From DRPG01 sp964655065 (GTDB taxonomy: Bacteria; Myxococcota_A; UBA796; GCA-2862545): DNA of 64,000 nucleotides. Both the position numbers and the translations under genes were made by a program. Below the pieces are notes generated by a model that saw only the letters and a list, made by a program, of their open reading frames with translations, was not told the DNA's origin and did no database searches. Below, piece by piece: positions 40,138 through 48,464 of the stretch; the stretch's first letter is position 1; each line of letters opens with the position of its first letter. The stretch is taken from NCBI GenBank assembly GCA_964655065.1, contig CAZZLC010000018.1:58386-122385 (forward strand), written 5' to 3'.

Positions 40138-41826
40138 ATGATGGAACGCGACGAGATGCCCTGCGATGCGCTGTTCGTCGGAGCCGGACCGGCAAACCTG
40201 GCGGGTGCGATCCACCTCACGAATCTCATCGAGCGTCACAACGCCCGAGTCGAGAGCGGCGAGATCGAGGGCGAGGTGTTCGACGAGCCGACGATCGTGG
40301 TGCTCGAGAAGGGCTCGGAGGTTGGCCAGCACCAGCTCTCCGGCGCGGTCATGGACCCGCTCGCGATGGACGAGCTGATGCCCGGTTGGCGCGACCGCGA
40401 CGACGTGCCGGTCGAGTTCTGGACCAGCAACGACGAGCTCGTCCTGCTCACGCCCGACGGGTCCGTGCCCGCCCCGTGGGTTCCCCCGGAGCTCGACTCT
40501 CACGGCAAGCCGATCATCAGCCTCGGTCGCTTCTGCAAGTGGCTCGCGTCGGTCGCCGAGGAGAAGGGGATCAACGTGTTCCCCGGGTTCACGGGTCACG
40601 ACCTGCTCTACGAGGACGGCCAGGTCGTCGGGGTGCGGACCGGCGACAAGGGCATCGGGCGCGACGGCAAGCCGAAGGAGACCTTCGAGCCCGGCATGGA
40701 CCTGCAGAGCCCGGTGACCATCCTCGGCGAGGGCCCGCGCGGGCACCTCACCCGCAAGCTGATCCAGCGCTACGGCCTCGACGACGACAGCGAGCCGATG
40801 ATGTACTACATCGGCGTCAAGGAGGTCCTCCAGATGCCGGAGGGCACGGTGACCGAGGGCTTCGTCCGGCACGGCATCGGCTACCCGCTCGACGAGGGGA
40901 CCTTCGGCGGGTGGTTCATCTACGCGATGCAGAACGACCAGGTCTGCATCGGGCTCCTGGTGGGTCTGGACGCCAAGGATCCGCAGATGGACGCGCACCA
41001 TCTCCTGCAGGTCCTGAAGATGCACCCCTACGTTCGCGACATCCTCGGCGAGGGCGAGGTCGTGAAGTACGGGGCCAAGGCCGTGACCATCGGCGGCTGG
41101 GCCTGCGTGCCCCAGGTCTACGCGCCCGGCGCCATGATCGTCGGCGACGCCGCCTCGTTCTTCAACCCCCTGCGCATCAAGGGCATCCACCTGTCGATGA
41201 AGACGGGCATGCTCGCTGCCGAGGCGGCGTTCGAGGCCATGAAGCGCGGCGAGGCCGGTGAGGACGTGCTGAAGCTCTACCACGACCGGCTCCAGAAGGA
41301 CTGGGTCCGCGAGGAGATGGAGGCGGGTCGGAACTTCCACGCGAACTTCAAGCGTCACTTCGTCGAGGGCATCGTCCAGACCGGCCTGCAGTACGTGTTC
41401 GGCCCCGGTCCGGCGAAGTCCATGACCCCCGACTTCGAGCACATCCACCACGAGGGCAACGGCTTCCAGGCCCCGCCCTGGTACCGGATGGAGATTCCCT
41501 ACGATGGGAAGTACCTCATCGACAAGCTCACGGACGTGTACCACTCCGGGACCCAGCACGAAGAGCAGCAGCCGGCGCACCTGAAGATCGTCGACACCGA
41601 GGTGTGCGCCACGATCTGCAAGGAGCAGTACGGAAACCCTTGCACCAAATTCTGCCCCGCGCAGGTCTACAACATGCGTCCCAACGAGGAGACCGGTCGT
41701 CTCGAGATGGAGATCGACTTTGGGAACTGCGTGCACTGCAAGACGTGTGACATCCGGGATCCGTATCAGATCATCACCTGGATGCCGCCAGAGGGTGGCG
41801 ACGGTCCCGAGTACGACATGATGTGA
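40138..41826 (+). CDS. Electron-transfer flavoprotein:quinone oxidoreductase (ETF-QO)
   Basis: A 562-residue FAD and 4Fe-4S membrane-associated enzyme that passes electrons from ETF to quinone. The N-terminal FAD motif is FVGAGPANLAG, followed by LSGAVMDP. The middle part has GGWACVPQVYAPGAMIVGDA, a dinucleotide-binding edge, then LRIKGIHLSMKTGMLA. The C-terminal ferredoxin-like part has Cys in EVCATICKEQYG, CTKFCPAQVYN and GNCVHCKTC; the C-x2-C-x2-C plus one further Cys bind the cluster. Two adjacent ATGs exist at 40138 and 40141. No ETF alpha/beta genes are in the window. Its neighbour upstream is the hydroxyacyl-CoA dehydrogenase gene, consistent with acyl-CoA oxidation. The stop overlaps nothing; the GT2 gene starts 33 bp later with its own promoter. 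Confidence 0.92.
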   Translation: MMERDEMPCDALFVGAGPANLAGAIHLTNLIERHNARVESGEIEGEVFDEPTIVVLEKGSEVGQHQLSGAVMDPLAMDELMPGWRDRDDVPVEFWTSNDELVLLTPDGSVPAPWVPPELDSHGKPIISLGRFCKWLASVAEEKGINVFPGFTGHDLLYEDGQVVGVRTGDKGIGRDGKPKETFEPGMDLQSPVTILGEGPRGHLTRKLIQRYGLDDDSEPMMYYIGVKEVLQMPEGTVTEGFVRHGIGYPLDEGTFGGWFIYAMQNDQVCIGLLVGLDAKDPQMDAHHLLQVLKMHPYVRDILGEGEVVKYGAKAVTIGGWACVPQVYAPGAMIVGDAASFFNPLRIKGIHLSMKTGMLAAEAAFEAMKRGEAGEDVLKLYHDRLQKDWVREEMEAGRNFHANFKRHFVEGIVQTGLQYVFGPGPAKSMTPDFEHIHHEGNGFQAPPWYRMEIPYDGKYLIDKLTDVYHSGTQHEEQQPAHLKIVDTEVCATICKEQYGNPCTKFCPAQVYNMRPNEETGRLEMEIDFGNCVHCKTCDIRDPYQIITWMPPEGGDGPEYDMM

Positions 41827-41846
41827 GCGCAGCCGGGCGGCGGCGC

Positions 41847-41852
41847 TATGTT
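41847..41852 (+). promoter_or_regulatory. Candidate -10 box of a leaderless promoter
   Basis: TATGTT lies six bases before the ATG at 41859 and there is no Shine-Dalgarno in the spacer. It would let the glycan operon (41859-46160) be transcribed separately from ETF-QO, whose stop is at 41826. The -35 region is not recognisable. Confidence 0.4.
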
Positions 41853-41858
41853 TCGACC

Positions 41859-42815
41859 ATGTTCAACCGCTCCGCCGCCCTGCCCACGCTCTCGGTGGTC
41901 GTCCCCTGCTACGACGAGGGACTCAACGTCGCTCCCCTCGTCGCTCGCCTCACGGCGGTGCTGGAGCCCATCGACCCCCACTTCGAGGTGATCCTCGTCG
42001 ACGACGGGAGCCGGGACGGCACGCGCGAGGCGATGCGCGAGGCGCACGCAGCCGATCGACGAGTTCGGTGGATCGGCTTCTCCCGCAACTTCGGCCACGA
42101 GGCGGCGACCACCGCGGGAATCGAGTCCGCGCGCGGCGACGCCGTGGTGCTCATCGACGCCGACCTCCAGGACCCGCCCGAGGTCATCGCCGATCTCGTC
42201 GAGAAGTGGCGGGAGGGCTACCCGATCGTGTACGCGCGCCGGGAGCGACGCGACGGCGAGACCTGGTTCAAGCGGGTCGCGGCGGCCGGCTTCTACCGCG
42301 TGCTGTCGCGCACGACGTCGGTGCCGATCCCCGTCGACACCGGAGACTTCCGTCTGATGGCTCGGCCGGTGGTGGACGCGTTCCTGCAGATGAAGGAACG
42401 CAGCCGGTTCGTGCGCGGCATGGTGGCGTGGACTGGCTTCCGTTCGGCGGAGGTGCGCTATCGCCGGCACGCCCGGAACGCCGGCGAGACCAAGTACGAC
42501 ACCTGGAAGCTCGTCTTGCTCGCGCTCGACGCCATCACCGGGTTCTCGGTGATCCCGCTGCGCATCGCCAGCGTCGTGGGGCTCGGGTTCACGGGCCTGT
42601 CCTTCCTCGGCGCGCTGGTGGTCACCGTGCAGCGGCTGTTCCTCGGGCTCGCGATCCCGGGCTACGCGTTCCTCGTGGTGGGCATGTTCCTGCTCGGGGG
42701 CGTGCAGCTGCTCATGCTCGGCATCATCGGAGAGTACGTGGGGCGGATCTACCTCGAGTTGCAGGCCCGGCCGCTGTACATCGTGGCCGAGCGGAGCGAG
42801 GAGCCCGGCGGGTGA
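41859..42815 (+). CDS. Polyprenyl-phosphate-sugar transferase-type GT2 (GtrB/DPM1-like)
   Basis: A 318-residue family 2 glycosyltransferase. The catalytic domain (about 10-230) has LSVVVPCYDEG, VDDGSRDGT, the acidic DADLQDPPE motif and the acceptor-side GFRSAEVRYRRHAR. The C-terminal part (about 235-310) has two membrane helices and an EYVGRIYLE signature typical of GtrB, DPM1 and ArnC, enzymes that load a sugar onto undecaprenyl phosphate. It makes the lipid-linked donor for later GT-C transfer. The end overlaps the methyltransferase gene by GTGA (42812-42815). It is the first of four coupled or adjacent genes. The sugar is unknown. Confidence 0.92.
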   Translation: MFNRSAALPTLSVVVPCYDEGLNVAPLVARLTAVLEPIDPHFEVILVDDGSRDGTREAMREAHAADRRVRWIGFSRNFGHEAATTAGIESARGDAVVLIDADLQDPPEVIADLVEKWREGYPIVYARRERRDGETWFKRVAAAGFYRVLSRTTSVPIPVDTGDFRLMARPVVDAFLQMKERSRFVRGMVAWTGFRSAEVRYRRHARNAGETKYDTWKLVLLALDAITGFSVIPLRIASVVGLGFTGLSFLGALVVTVQRLFLGLAIPGYAFLVVGMFLLGGVQLLMLGIIGEYVGRIYLELQARPLYIVAERSEEPGG

Positions 42816-43528
42816 GGGCGGGCCTGTTCGACGAGATGGCGGCGGTGGAGGACGCTCACTGGTGGTTCCAGGGGCGGCTCCGCATCCTGATGGACGTGCT
42901 CCGAGCGCAGGTGCCCCAACCGGGGCGCATCCTCGACGTCGGCGCGGGGACCGGGCTGGTGGCCCGGGCGATGGCCGAGCTCGGCGAGGTCGAGGCGCTC
43001 GAGATGATGCCCGAGGCTCTCGCTCACCTCGAGCGCACCGGGGTGGCCGTGCGTCGAGGCGGCCTGCCCGCCCCCGAGCTCCCCGACGCGCACTACGGTC
43101 TCGTCACCGCCTTCGACGTGCTGGAGCACATCGAGGACGACCACGGCGCGATGGTGGACGTGGCTCGGCTGCTCGCCCCTGGAGGGGCCTTCGTGGCCAC
43201 CGTGCCCGCCCACCCCGTGCTGTTCGGCCCCCACGACCGCGCCCACCATCACCAGCGTCGGTACACCCGGGCCCGTCTCGTCGACGTGATCGCTGGGGCG
43301 GGGCTCGAGATCGCGTTCCTGTCACCCTACCTCACCGTGTTGTTCCCGCTGTTCCTCGTGGATCGCGTTCTGCAGCGGATTCGACCCGGCAACGGCGAGG
43401 TCGGTCAGCTGCCGCGCGCGCTCGATGCCCTGCTCGAGGGGCTGTTCGCCGTCGAGCGCCGCTGGCTCGCCCGCGGGTGGTCGAGCCCTGTGGGGGCGTC
43501 GTTCCTCGTGCGGGCCGTCAAGCCGTGA
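42812..43528 (+). CDS. SAM-dependent methyltransferase
   Basis: A 238-residue class I methyltransferase. Motif I is ILDVGAGTGLVARA (about 41-54), the acidic residue at the end of beta-2 is in EVEALEMMP, and motif IV is LVTAFDVLEHIEDD. A C-terminal helix with VLFPLFLVDRVL may reach the membrane. Such enzymes in glycan clusters methylate a polyprenyl-linked sugar or a fatty chain. The start is GTG at 42812, overlapping the GT2 stop, and the stop overlaps the GT87 start by GTGA (43525-43528). It is most likely part of the same glycolipid or polysaccharide pathway. Substrate is unknown. Confidence 0.85.
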   Translation: MRAGLFDEMAAVEDAHWWFQGRLRILMDVLRAQVPQPGRILDVGAGTGLVARAMAELGEVEALEMMPEALAHLERTGVAVRRGGLPAPELPDAHYGLVTAFDVLEHIEDDHGAMVDVARLLAPGGAFVATVPAHPVLFGPHDRAHHHQRRYTRARLVDVIAGAGLEIAFLSPYLTVLFPLFLVDRVLQRIRPGNGEVGQLPRALDALLEGLFAVERRWLARGWSSPVGASFLVRAVKP

Positions 43529-44745
43529 GCGACCTCGCCCGGGCGTTCGATCGCGTCACCTCGCCTCCCCTGCTCGGGTGGGTGCTCGGGCTGCTCGTGG
43601 GGCTTCAGGTGGTCGTGGTGGCGGTGCACCTCGCCACGCTGCCGCCCGTCGCGGCGAGTGACGGCGCGCCCGGCACCGGCGACTTTCTCGCGTTCTACAC
43701 CGGCGCGGCCTTGCTCGCCGAGGGTCGCGGGGCCGAGCTCTACGATCTCGACGCACAGCTCGCCATCCAGGAGCGCATCCTCGCCACGACCGGAGTGCCG
43801 TGGCAGCCCTACGTCAACCCACCCGGGCTGGCCATCGTCATCGCGTGGGTGCTTCCGCTCGGCTATCGCGCCAGCTTCTTGCTCTTCTGTGGACTGGGGG
43901 TCGGGCTCGTCGCGGTCGCCGCCCGGTGGCTCGGTCCGCACCTGCCCGCACTCACCGCCGACCGGGCCTCGGCGATGACCACGTTGCTCGCGGTCCTCGC
44001 GGTGCAGCCGGTGTTCCACACCATGCTCGGGGGGCAGAACACGGCGATCACGTTGGCCTTGCTCGCGATTGCCTACGCGGCGTGGCGCGATCGCCGGCCG
44101 GTCCTCCTGGGCCTGGCGGTGGGGGTGCTGTCCTACAAGCCCCAGTACGGCGTGCTGTTCGGCGTTCTCCTCCTGCTTGGCCGGCAGTGGACGGCGGCGG
44201 CGGTCGCGATCGCCGGAGGGCTCGGCCACTACGCCCTCGGTGCCCTCTACGCGGGAGCCGATTGGCCCCTGCGCATGCTCGAGACGCTGCGGGTCTACGA
44301 GCCCATGGAGCTCGTCGACGAAGGGCCCTACCACTTCTCGCTCCCGCGGGTGGCCGCCTACACGCTCGGCCACTCCGTCGGCGTGCCGGTGGGCGCGCTC
44401 GGGAGCCTCGCCGTGGTCGGGGTCACCGCCCGCTACGCCTGGCTCCACCTCCAGAGGGCTCCCGACGTCGTCTTTGGGCTCTGGCTGTGTGGGGTGATGC
44501 TCGCGAGCCCCCACCTCAACGACTACGACGCTGGGCTGCTCACCTTGCCCGGGTTGCTCCTCTTGGAGCGAGCCGCCGCGCGAGGCGCGGTACCGCTCGG
44601 GCTCAGGGCCGCCGTGTTCGCGCTGTGGGCCCTCTACTTCACCAAGGACCTCGCGCCGAACCTCGGCTTTCAGCCTCTGTTCCTCGGACTCCTCGGGACC
44701 TGGCTCGCCATGCTCCACGAGCTGTCCAGGGCCCGCGATACCTGA
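43525..44745 (+). CDS. GT87/DUF2029-like membrane glycosyltransferase
   Basis: A 406-residue integral membrane protein with about ten helices, matching the GT-C-type GT87/DUF2029 group (polyprenyl-phosphate-mannose-dependent mannosyltransferases and relatives). Soon after the first helix is an acidic loop containing GTGDFLAFYTGAALLAEGRG, the D-F-x-x-F/Y-Y region that is the catalytic site in this family. A GLAVGVLSYKPQYGVLFGV segment is also typical. It should take a sugar from a polyprenyl-phosphate donor, plausibly made by the GT2 of this operon, and add it to a surface glycan or lipid. The start is GTG at 43525, coupled to the methyltransferase stop. The sulfatase-fold gene follows after 17 bp. 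Confidence 0.85.
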   Translation: MSDLARAFDRVTSPPLLGWVLGLLVGLQVVVVAVHLATLPPVAASDGAPGTGDFLAFYTGAALLAEGRGAELYDLDAQLAIQERILATTGVPWQPYVNPPGLAIVIAWVLPLGYRASFLLFCGLGVGLVAVAARWLGPHLPALTADRASAMTTLLAVLAVQPVFHTMLGGQNTAITLALLAIAYAAWRDRRPVLLGLAVGVLSYKPQYGVLFGVLLLLGRQWTAAAVAIAGGLGHYALGALYAGADWPLRMLETLRVYEPMELVDEGPYHFSLPRVAAYTLGHSVGVPVGALGSLAVVGVTARYAWLHLQRAPDVVFGLWLCGVMLASPHLNDYDAGLLTLPGLLLLERAAARGAVPLGLRAAVFALWALYFTKDLAPNLGFQPLFLGLLGTWLAMLHELSRARDT

Positions 44746-44762
44746 CGAACAGGGAGGCCGGG

Positions 44763-46160
44763 ATGGGCTGGCTGCGCACCGTCGAGAGGTTCGTGATCCG
44801 GGGCGCGATCGTCGGCTTGCTCGTGCTGATCGCGCTGTGGTGGGTGCGGCTCCCCGTGCCCCACGCGACGCCGCCCGCGCCGACCCGCATCTTGCTCGTC
44901 TGGGACACCGTCCGTGCCTCGAGCACCTCGCTGTGTGACTACGAGCGTCCGACCACGCCGTTCCTCGAGGAGCTGGCCGCTCGCCGCGGGGCCGTGCACT
45001 CCTGCCGGGCCTTTGCGCCGTCGACGTGGACGCTGCCGTCGCACGCCTCGTTCTTCACGGGCCGTCGGGTCGACGAGCACCTCTCGGGGGCAGGTCCCGG
45101 GGAGCTCGAGTTCGCCTGGGGCAACGCCGTACCGCTCGACGACCGGCTGCCCACGCTGGCCGAGCGCATGCGCGCGCAGGGCTACCAGACCGTCCTCGTG
45201 TCGGCCAATCCCATCCTCGGGCCCCACACCGGGCTGTCCCGAGGGTTCGATGCGATTCGGGTGGCCCGGTTGACCCGACTGTGGGGGATGGGCCCGGTGC
45301 TCCCCGATCGCTTCTTCCGCGACGCCGACCTCGTCGACCGGGTTCGCGACGCGCTCCTGTGGGATGTCGAGCCCGACCGGCCGCTGTTCCTCGTCGTGAA
45401 CCTGTTCGACGCCCACGATCCCTGGGCGCCGGTCCCCGAGGGACTCGGCTGGGTGCCAGCCCGTCCCGCGTTCGCCGAGTTCGAGTCCGCGCTCCGACAC
45501 CAGCGCGCGGGCACCCTCGATTCCCCCGAGGCGGCGGGGTACCCCGCCCACATCCGTGACCTCTACGACCACGGCATCGCGATCGCCGACCGCAGCACCC
45601 GCTCGATCCTCGAGGTGCTCGAGGGAGCGGGCTGGCTCGACGGTGGCTATCGCCTCGTCGTCACGTCGGACCACGGCGAGTACCTCGGGGAGCACGGCCG
45701 CCTCGTCCACGGCGGGCCCTACTTCTACGACGAGGTGAGCCGGGTGCCCTTCGTCTACCTGGACACCGACGGCCCACCTCCCGCGCTCCCCGAGGTGATC
45801 TCGGCCACCGCCCTGCACGATCTGTTGCTGCACGGCACACCGCCCGCCGACTCCGAGGTCCTGGGCGCCACCTGGGGCCACGACGACCGACCGCCCGAGC
45901 CGGCCGACCGCGACGGCTTCTGCTGGTTCGGCAGTGTGGCGCGATTCACCGTCGACCGCACCACGATGTGTGTGCTCGACGAGCTGCAGTCGTGGGACCG
46001 ACCGAGCGATCCGGCCCAGGAGCGGCCCGGTCCCGCCCATCCCGAGGATGCCGCTCGTCTCGAGCCGCTCGGCCGCACGATGGACGCGTACTGGAGCGAC
46101 CGCGAGGGCGGCGGCGAGGAGCTCGAGGCCCTGCTTCGCTCGCTCGGGTACGTCGACTGA
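44763..46160 (+). CDS. Sulfatase-fold membrane enzyme with Thr at the nucleophile position
   Basis: A 465-residue enzyme of the alkaline phosphatase/sulfatase superfamily. Residues 10-30 are a membrane anchor. The catalytic core has the metal Asp48 in LLVWDTVRASSTS, FAPSTWTLPSHASFFTG (84-100) and a later metal site in VTSDHGEYLGEHG. A formylglycine sulfatase needs Cys or Ser in C/S-x-P-x-R. Here the position is T90-L-P-S-H, so a sulfatase is unlikely. Thr at this place occurs in phosphoethanolamine- and phosphoglycerol-transferases and in related phosphodiesterases. I therefore expect transfer or removal of a phospho-group on a surface glycan or lipid. ATG 44763 follows GGAGG. It is the fourth gene of the 41859 operon. 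Confidence 0.82.
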   Translation: MGWLRTVERFVIRGAIVGLLVLIALWWVRLPVPHATPPAPTRILLVWDTVRASSTSLCDYERPTTPFLEELAARRGAVHSCRAFAPSTWTLPSHASFFTGRRVDEHLSGAGPGELEFAWGNAVPLDDRLPTLAERMRAQGYQTVLVSANPILGPHTGLSRGFDAIRVARLTRLWGMGPVLPDRFFRDADLVDRVRDALLWDVEPDRPLFLVVNLFDAHDPWAPVPEGLGWVPARPAFAEFESALRHQRAGTLDSPEAAGYPAHIRDLYDHGIAIADRSTRSILEVLEGAGWLDGGYRLVVTSDHGEYLGEHGRLVHGGPYFYDEVSRVPFVYLDTDGPPPALPEVISATALHDLLLHGTPPADSEVLGATWGHDDRPPEPADRDGFCWFGSVARFTVDRTTMCVLDELQSWDRPSDPAQERPGPAHPEDAARLEPLGRTMDAYWSDREGGGEELEALLRSLGYVD

Positions 46161-46236
46161 CCCGGGGCCCGCAGCGGCGGGGTTCGCCAGACTCCTCGCT
46201 GGGGTAGAGTCGTCCCAGCCCGGACCTGGAGGGTCG

Positions 46237-47679
46237 ATGCTCCCCCTGCTGCTGCTCGTCCTCGCCCCGCTCGCCCACGCCTTCTGCGGATTCTACGTCA
46301 GCGGGGCCGACAGCTCGCTGTACAACGACGCGACCATGGTTGTCATGATGCGGTCGGGCACCAAGACCGTCCTGTCCGTGCAGAACAGCTACCAGGGCCC
46401 GCCCGAGGCGTTCGCCATGGTCGTGCCCGTGCCCCAGGTCCTGAAGAAGGAGAACGTCAAGACGCTCCCCCGTGAGATCTTCGACCGCGTGGACTCCTTG
46501 GCCGCGCCGCGGCTCGTCGCCTACTGGGAGCAGGATCCCTGCAACGTGCCGCCGCCCCCATCGGGGACGCGCTCGATGATGGTCTTCGAGAGCGCCAACG
46601 GCGGGGGCGGGCTCGGCGTGGAGATCGAGGCCCAGTTCGAAGTGGGCGAGTACGACATCGTCATCCTGTCGGCCTCGGACTCGGCCGGCCTCGAGACCTG
46701 GCTGCGGCGCGAGAAGTACAACATCCCCAAGGGCGCAGGCGAGGTGTTGACGCCCTACGTCGCGGCGGGAACCAAGTTCTTCGTCGCCCGCGTCGACCCG
46801 TCCCGCGTGACCTTCGAGGGCGATCGCGCCGTGCTCTCGCCCTTGCGTGTCCACTACGACAGCGAGACCTTCTCCCTGCCCGTCCGGCTCGGACTTCTCA
46901 ACGCCAAGGGACCGCAGGACCTCATCGTGCACATTCTCGCTCCGGGGCAGCGCTTCGAGGTCGCCAACTACGACAACGCCTTCATTCCCACGAACCTGCG
47001 GGTCACTACCGAGGTGCAGGACAACTTCGCCGGCTTCTACGAGGCCTTGTTCACCGAGGTCGCCCGTCCCCGCACCGTCGTCACGGAGTACGCGTGGGAT
47101 GCCTCGTGGTGCGACCCCTGTCCGCAGCCTGCGCTCGACCGAGCGGAGCTCCTCACCCTCGGGGCGGACGTGGTCGAGCGGCAGTCCTTCACGCTGACCC
47201 GGCTCCACTACCGCTACGAGGCCGACGGTCTCGACGCCGACCTCGTGTTCCGCGCCGCGGAGCCCGTGGCGGGTGGCCAGGGCGTCCCGACCCCCAAGGG
47301 CGAGCTGACCCAGCAGGGAGCGGTGCCGTCGGGGAGCAACACGTTCCAGGGGCGCTACGTCATCCTCCACCCGTTCGAGGGCGAGATGACCTGCGGCGAT
47401 CCCCAGCGCGGGGTGTGGGGTGGCCCGCCCCGCCAGGCGGTGGCGACCGCGCGATCCCGCCTCTCGACCGGGGGACCGGCCAAGGCGACTCCGTCTCTCG
47501 CGAGCCTGGTGCGTGACGAGATCCCGGGCGTGAAGCGGTCCGCGAAGGCCCCCGAGCCCGCGCCGACCGTCCCGGCTCCCGCGCCTCCCAAGAGCGGTGG
47601 CTGCAGCACGGCGCCCGTCTCCGGCACCTGGTTGCTCCTGCTCGCTGCGTTCGCCACGCGTCGGCGGGCTCGGGCGTAA
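46237..47679 (+). CDS. DUF2330 family secreted protein with MYXO-CTERM-like tail
   Basis: A 480-residue exported protein. The signal peptide is LLLLVLAPLAHAF with the first mature residues CGFYVSG. The main domain (about 20-330) matches DUF2330, with VVMMRSGTKTVLSVQNSYQG, FAMVVPVPQVLKKENVKTL, YVAAGTKFFVARVD and repeated Cys and Trp such as WDASWCDPCPQP. A low-complexity Ala/Pro/Lys part follows. The C-terminus has SGGCSTAPVSGTW, LLLLAAFA and TRRRARA: invariant-like Cys, hydrophobic helix and Arg cluster. This is the MYXO-CTERM sorting tag that anchors proteins to the outer surface. Function of DUF2330 is unknown. The ATG at 46237 follows GGAGGG; a TAGAGT box sits at 46205. Confidence 0.85.
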   Translation: MLPLLLLVLAPLAHAFCGFYVSGADSSLYNDATMVVMMRSGTKTVLSVQNSYQGPPEAFAMVVPVPQVLKKENVKTLPREIFDRVDSLAAPRLVAYWEQDPCNVPPPPSGTRSMMVFESANGGGGLGVEIEAQFEVGEYDIVILSASDSAGLETWLRREKYNIPKGAGEVLTPYVAAGTKFFVARVDPSRVTFEGDRAVLSPLRVHYDSETFSLPVRLGLLNAKGPQDLIVHILAPGQRFEVANYDNAFIPTNLRVTTEVQDNFAGFYEALFTEVARPRTVVTEYAWDASWCDPCPQPALDRAELLTLGADVVERQSFTLTRLHYRYEADGLDADLVFRAAEPVAGGQGVPTPKGELTQQGAVPSGSNTFQGRYVILHPFEGEMTCGDPQRGVWGGPPRQAVATARSRLSTGGPAKATPSLASLVRDEIPGVKRSAKAPEPAPTVPAPAPPKSGGCSTAPVSGTWLLLLAAFATRRRARA

Positions 47680-47710
47680 CGCCAGGGCGCCGACGGACAC
47701 TCCAGGGATC

Positions 47711-48430
47711 GTGGAGGCTTTCGTGGTGGGGATCTGGCTGGTGGCGATGGCGATGGCAGGGGGATCGGCCGACGAGGTGCTCGAGCAGGCCGCAGAAGCC
47801 CACGGGCTCACCCGCGAGGCTCGGCTCGACGTGGCCTTCACCTTCCGAGGCGTCCCCCACCGCATCCACCTCGACGGCACGGACGTTCGCTACGAACGGA
47901 CCGTCGACGATGCCGTCCACCGGCTCGTGGGCGACCAGCTCACGATCGTCTCCGACGGCGAGCCACTCGAAGTCGAGCCGGCCCGTGCCGACGCCCTCCG
48001 GCGCTCGCTCAACTCGGTCGCGTACTTCGCCACGCTGCCCCGCCCGCTCTTCGACGATGCGGTGATCGCGACGGCGCTCGGCCGCACGCGCCTCGCAGAC
48101 CAGCGCTGGGACACCGTCGAGGTGAGGTTCCGCGCCGAGGGCGGTGGCGACGACCACGAGGACGTCTTTCGCTATTGGTTCGACCCCAAGACCCACGAGA
48201 TGGGTTTTCTCGCGTACACCTTCGCCGTGAACGAAGGCGGGGTGCGACTTCGCCGGGTGGTCCGTCGCCACGAGCACGATGGGGTGGTGCTCGTGGACTG
48301 GGCCAACCACGGGCTCGACGGACCGGACCACACGATCGACGATGCGGTGGCCGCGTACGAGCGTGGGGAGCTCCCGCAGCTGTCCACCATCGCCCTCGAG
48401 GATGTCGAGCTGACCCGACTCGGGCCCTGA
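47711..48430 (+). CDS. DUF6503-like secreted protein
   Basis: A 239-residue protein with an N-terminal signal segment (FVVGIWLVAMAMAGGSA). The mature part starts VLEQAAEAHGLTREARLDVA, then FTFRGVPHRIHLDG and VRYERTV. Farther on it has LNSVAYFATLPRPLFDDAV, WDTVEVRFRAEGGGDDHEDV and FRYWFDPKTHE, GGVRLRRVVRRHEHDGVV and DWANH. These stretches strongly recall DUF6503, a beta-rich family best known to me from Bacteroidota and likely lipocalin- or LolA-like. No catalytic residues are known. GTG at 47711 is chosen as start; an alternative GTG lies shortly after. It follows the DUF2330 gene by 31 bp on the same strand. Family match is from memory and needs an HMM search. Confidence 0.6.
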   Translation: MEAFVVGIWLVAMAMAGGSADEVLEQAAEAHGLTREARLDVAFTFRGVPHRIHLDGTDVRYERTVDDAVHRLVGDQLTIVSDGEPLEVEPARADALRRSLNSVAYFATLPRPLFDDAVIATALGRTRLADQRWDTVEVRFRAEGGGDDHEDVFRYWFDPKTHEMGFLAYTFAVNEGGVRLRRVVRRHEHDGVVLVDWANHGLDGPDHTIDDAVAAYERGELPQLSTIALEDVELTRLGP

Positions 48431-48451
48431 TCCAGGTTCTGCCACGGATGG

Positions 48452-48457
48452 TAGACT
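48452..48457 (+). promoter_or_regulatory. Candidate -10 box of a leaderless promoter
   Basis: TAGACT lies seven bases before the ATG at 48465, without Shine-Dalgarno sequence. The identical GGTAGACTGC stretch occurs at 61215-61224, upstream of the gene at 61242, suggesting a common -10-type element in this genome. Confidence 0.4.
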
Positions 48458-48464
48458 GCTTGCC

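Noticed and set aside
39871..41736. A long minus-strand open frame opposite ETF-QO
   Set aside because: It is antisense to a complete ETF-QO sequence with cluster Cys, has no motifs of its own, and is rich in Leu/Asp/Val/His as expected from the reverse of Glu/Asp codons.
44763..46160. A formylglycine-dependent sulfatase
   Set aside because: The position for Cys or Ser is Thr in T-L-P-S-H and the following Arg is His, so formylglycine cannot be formed.
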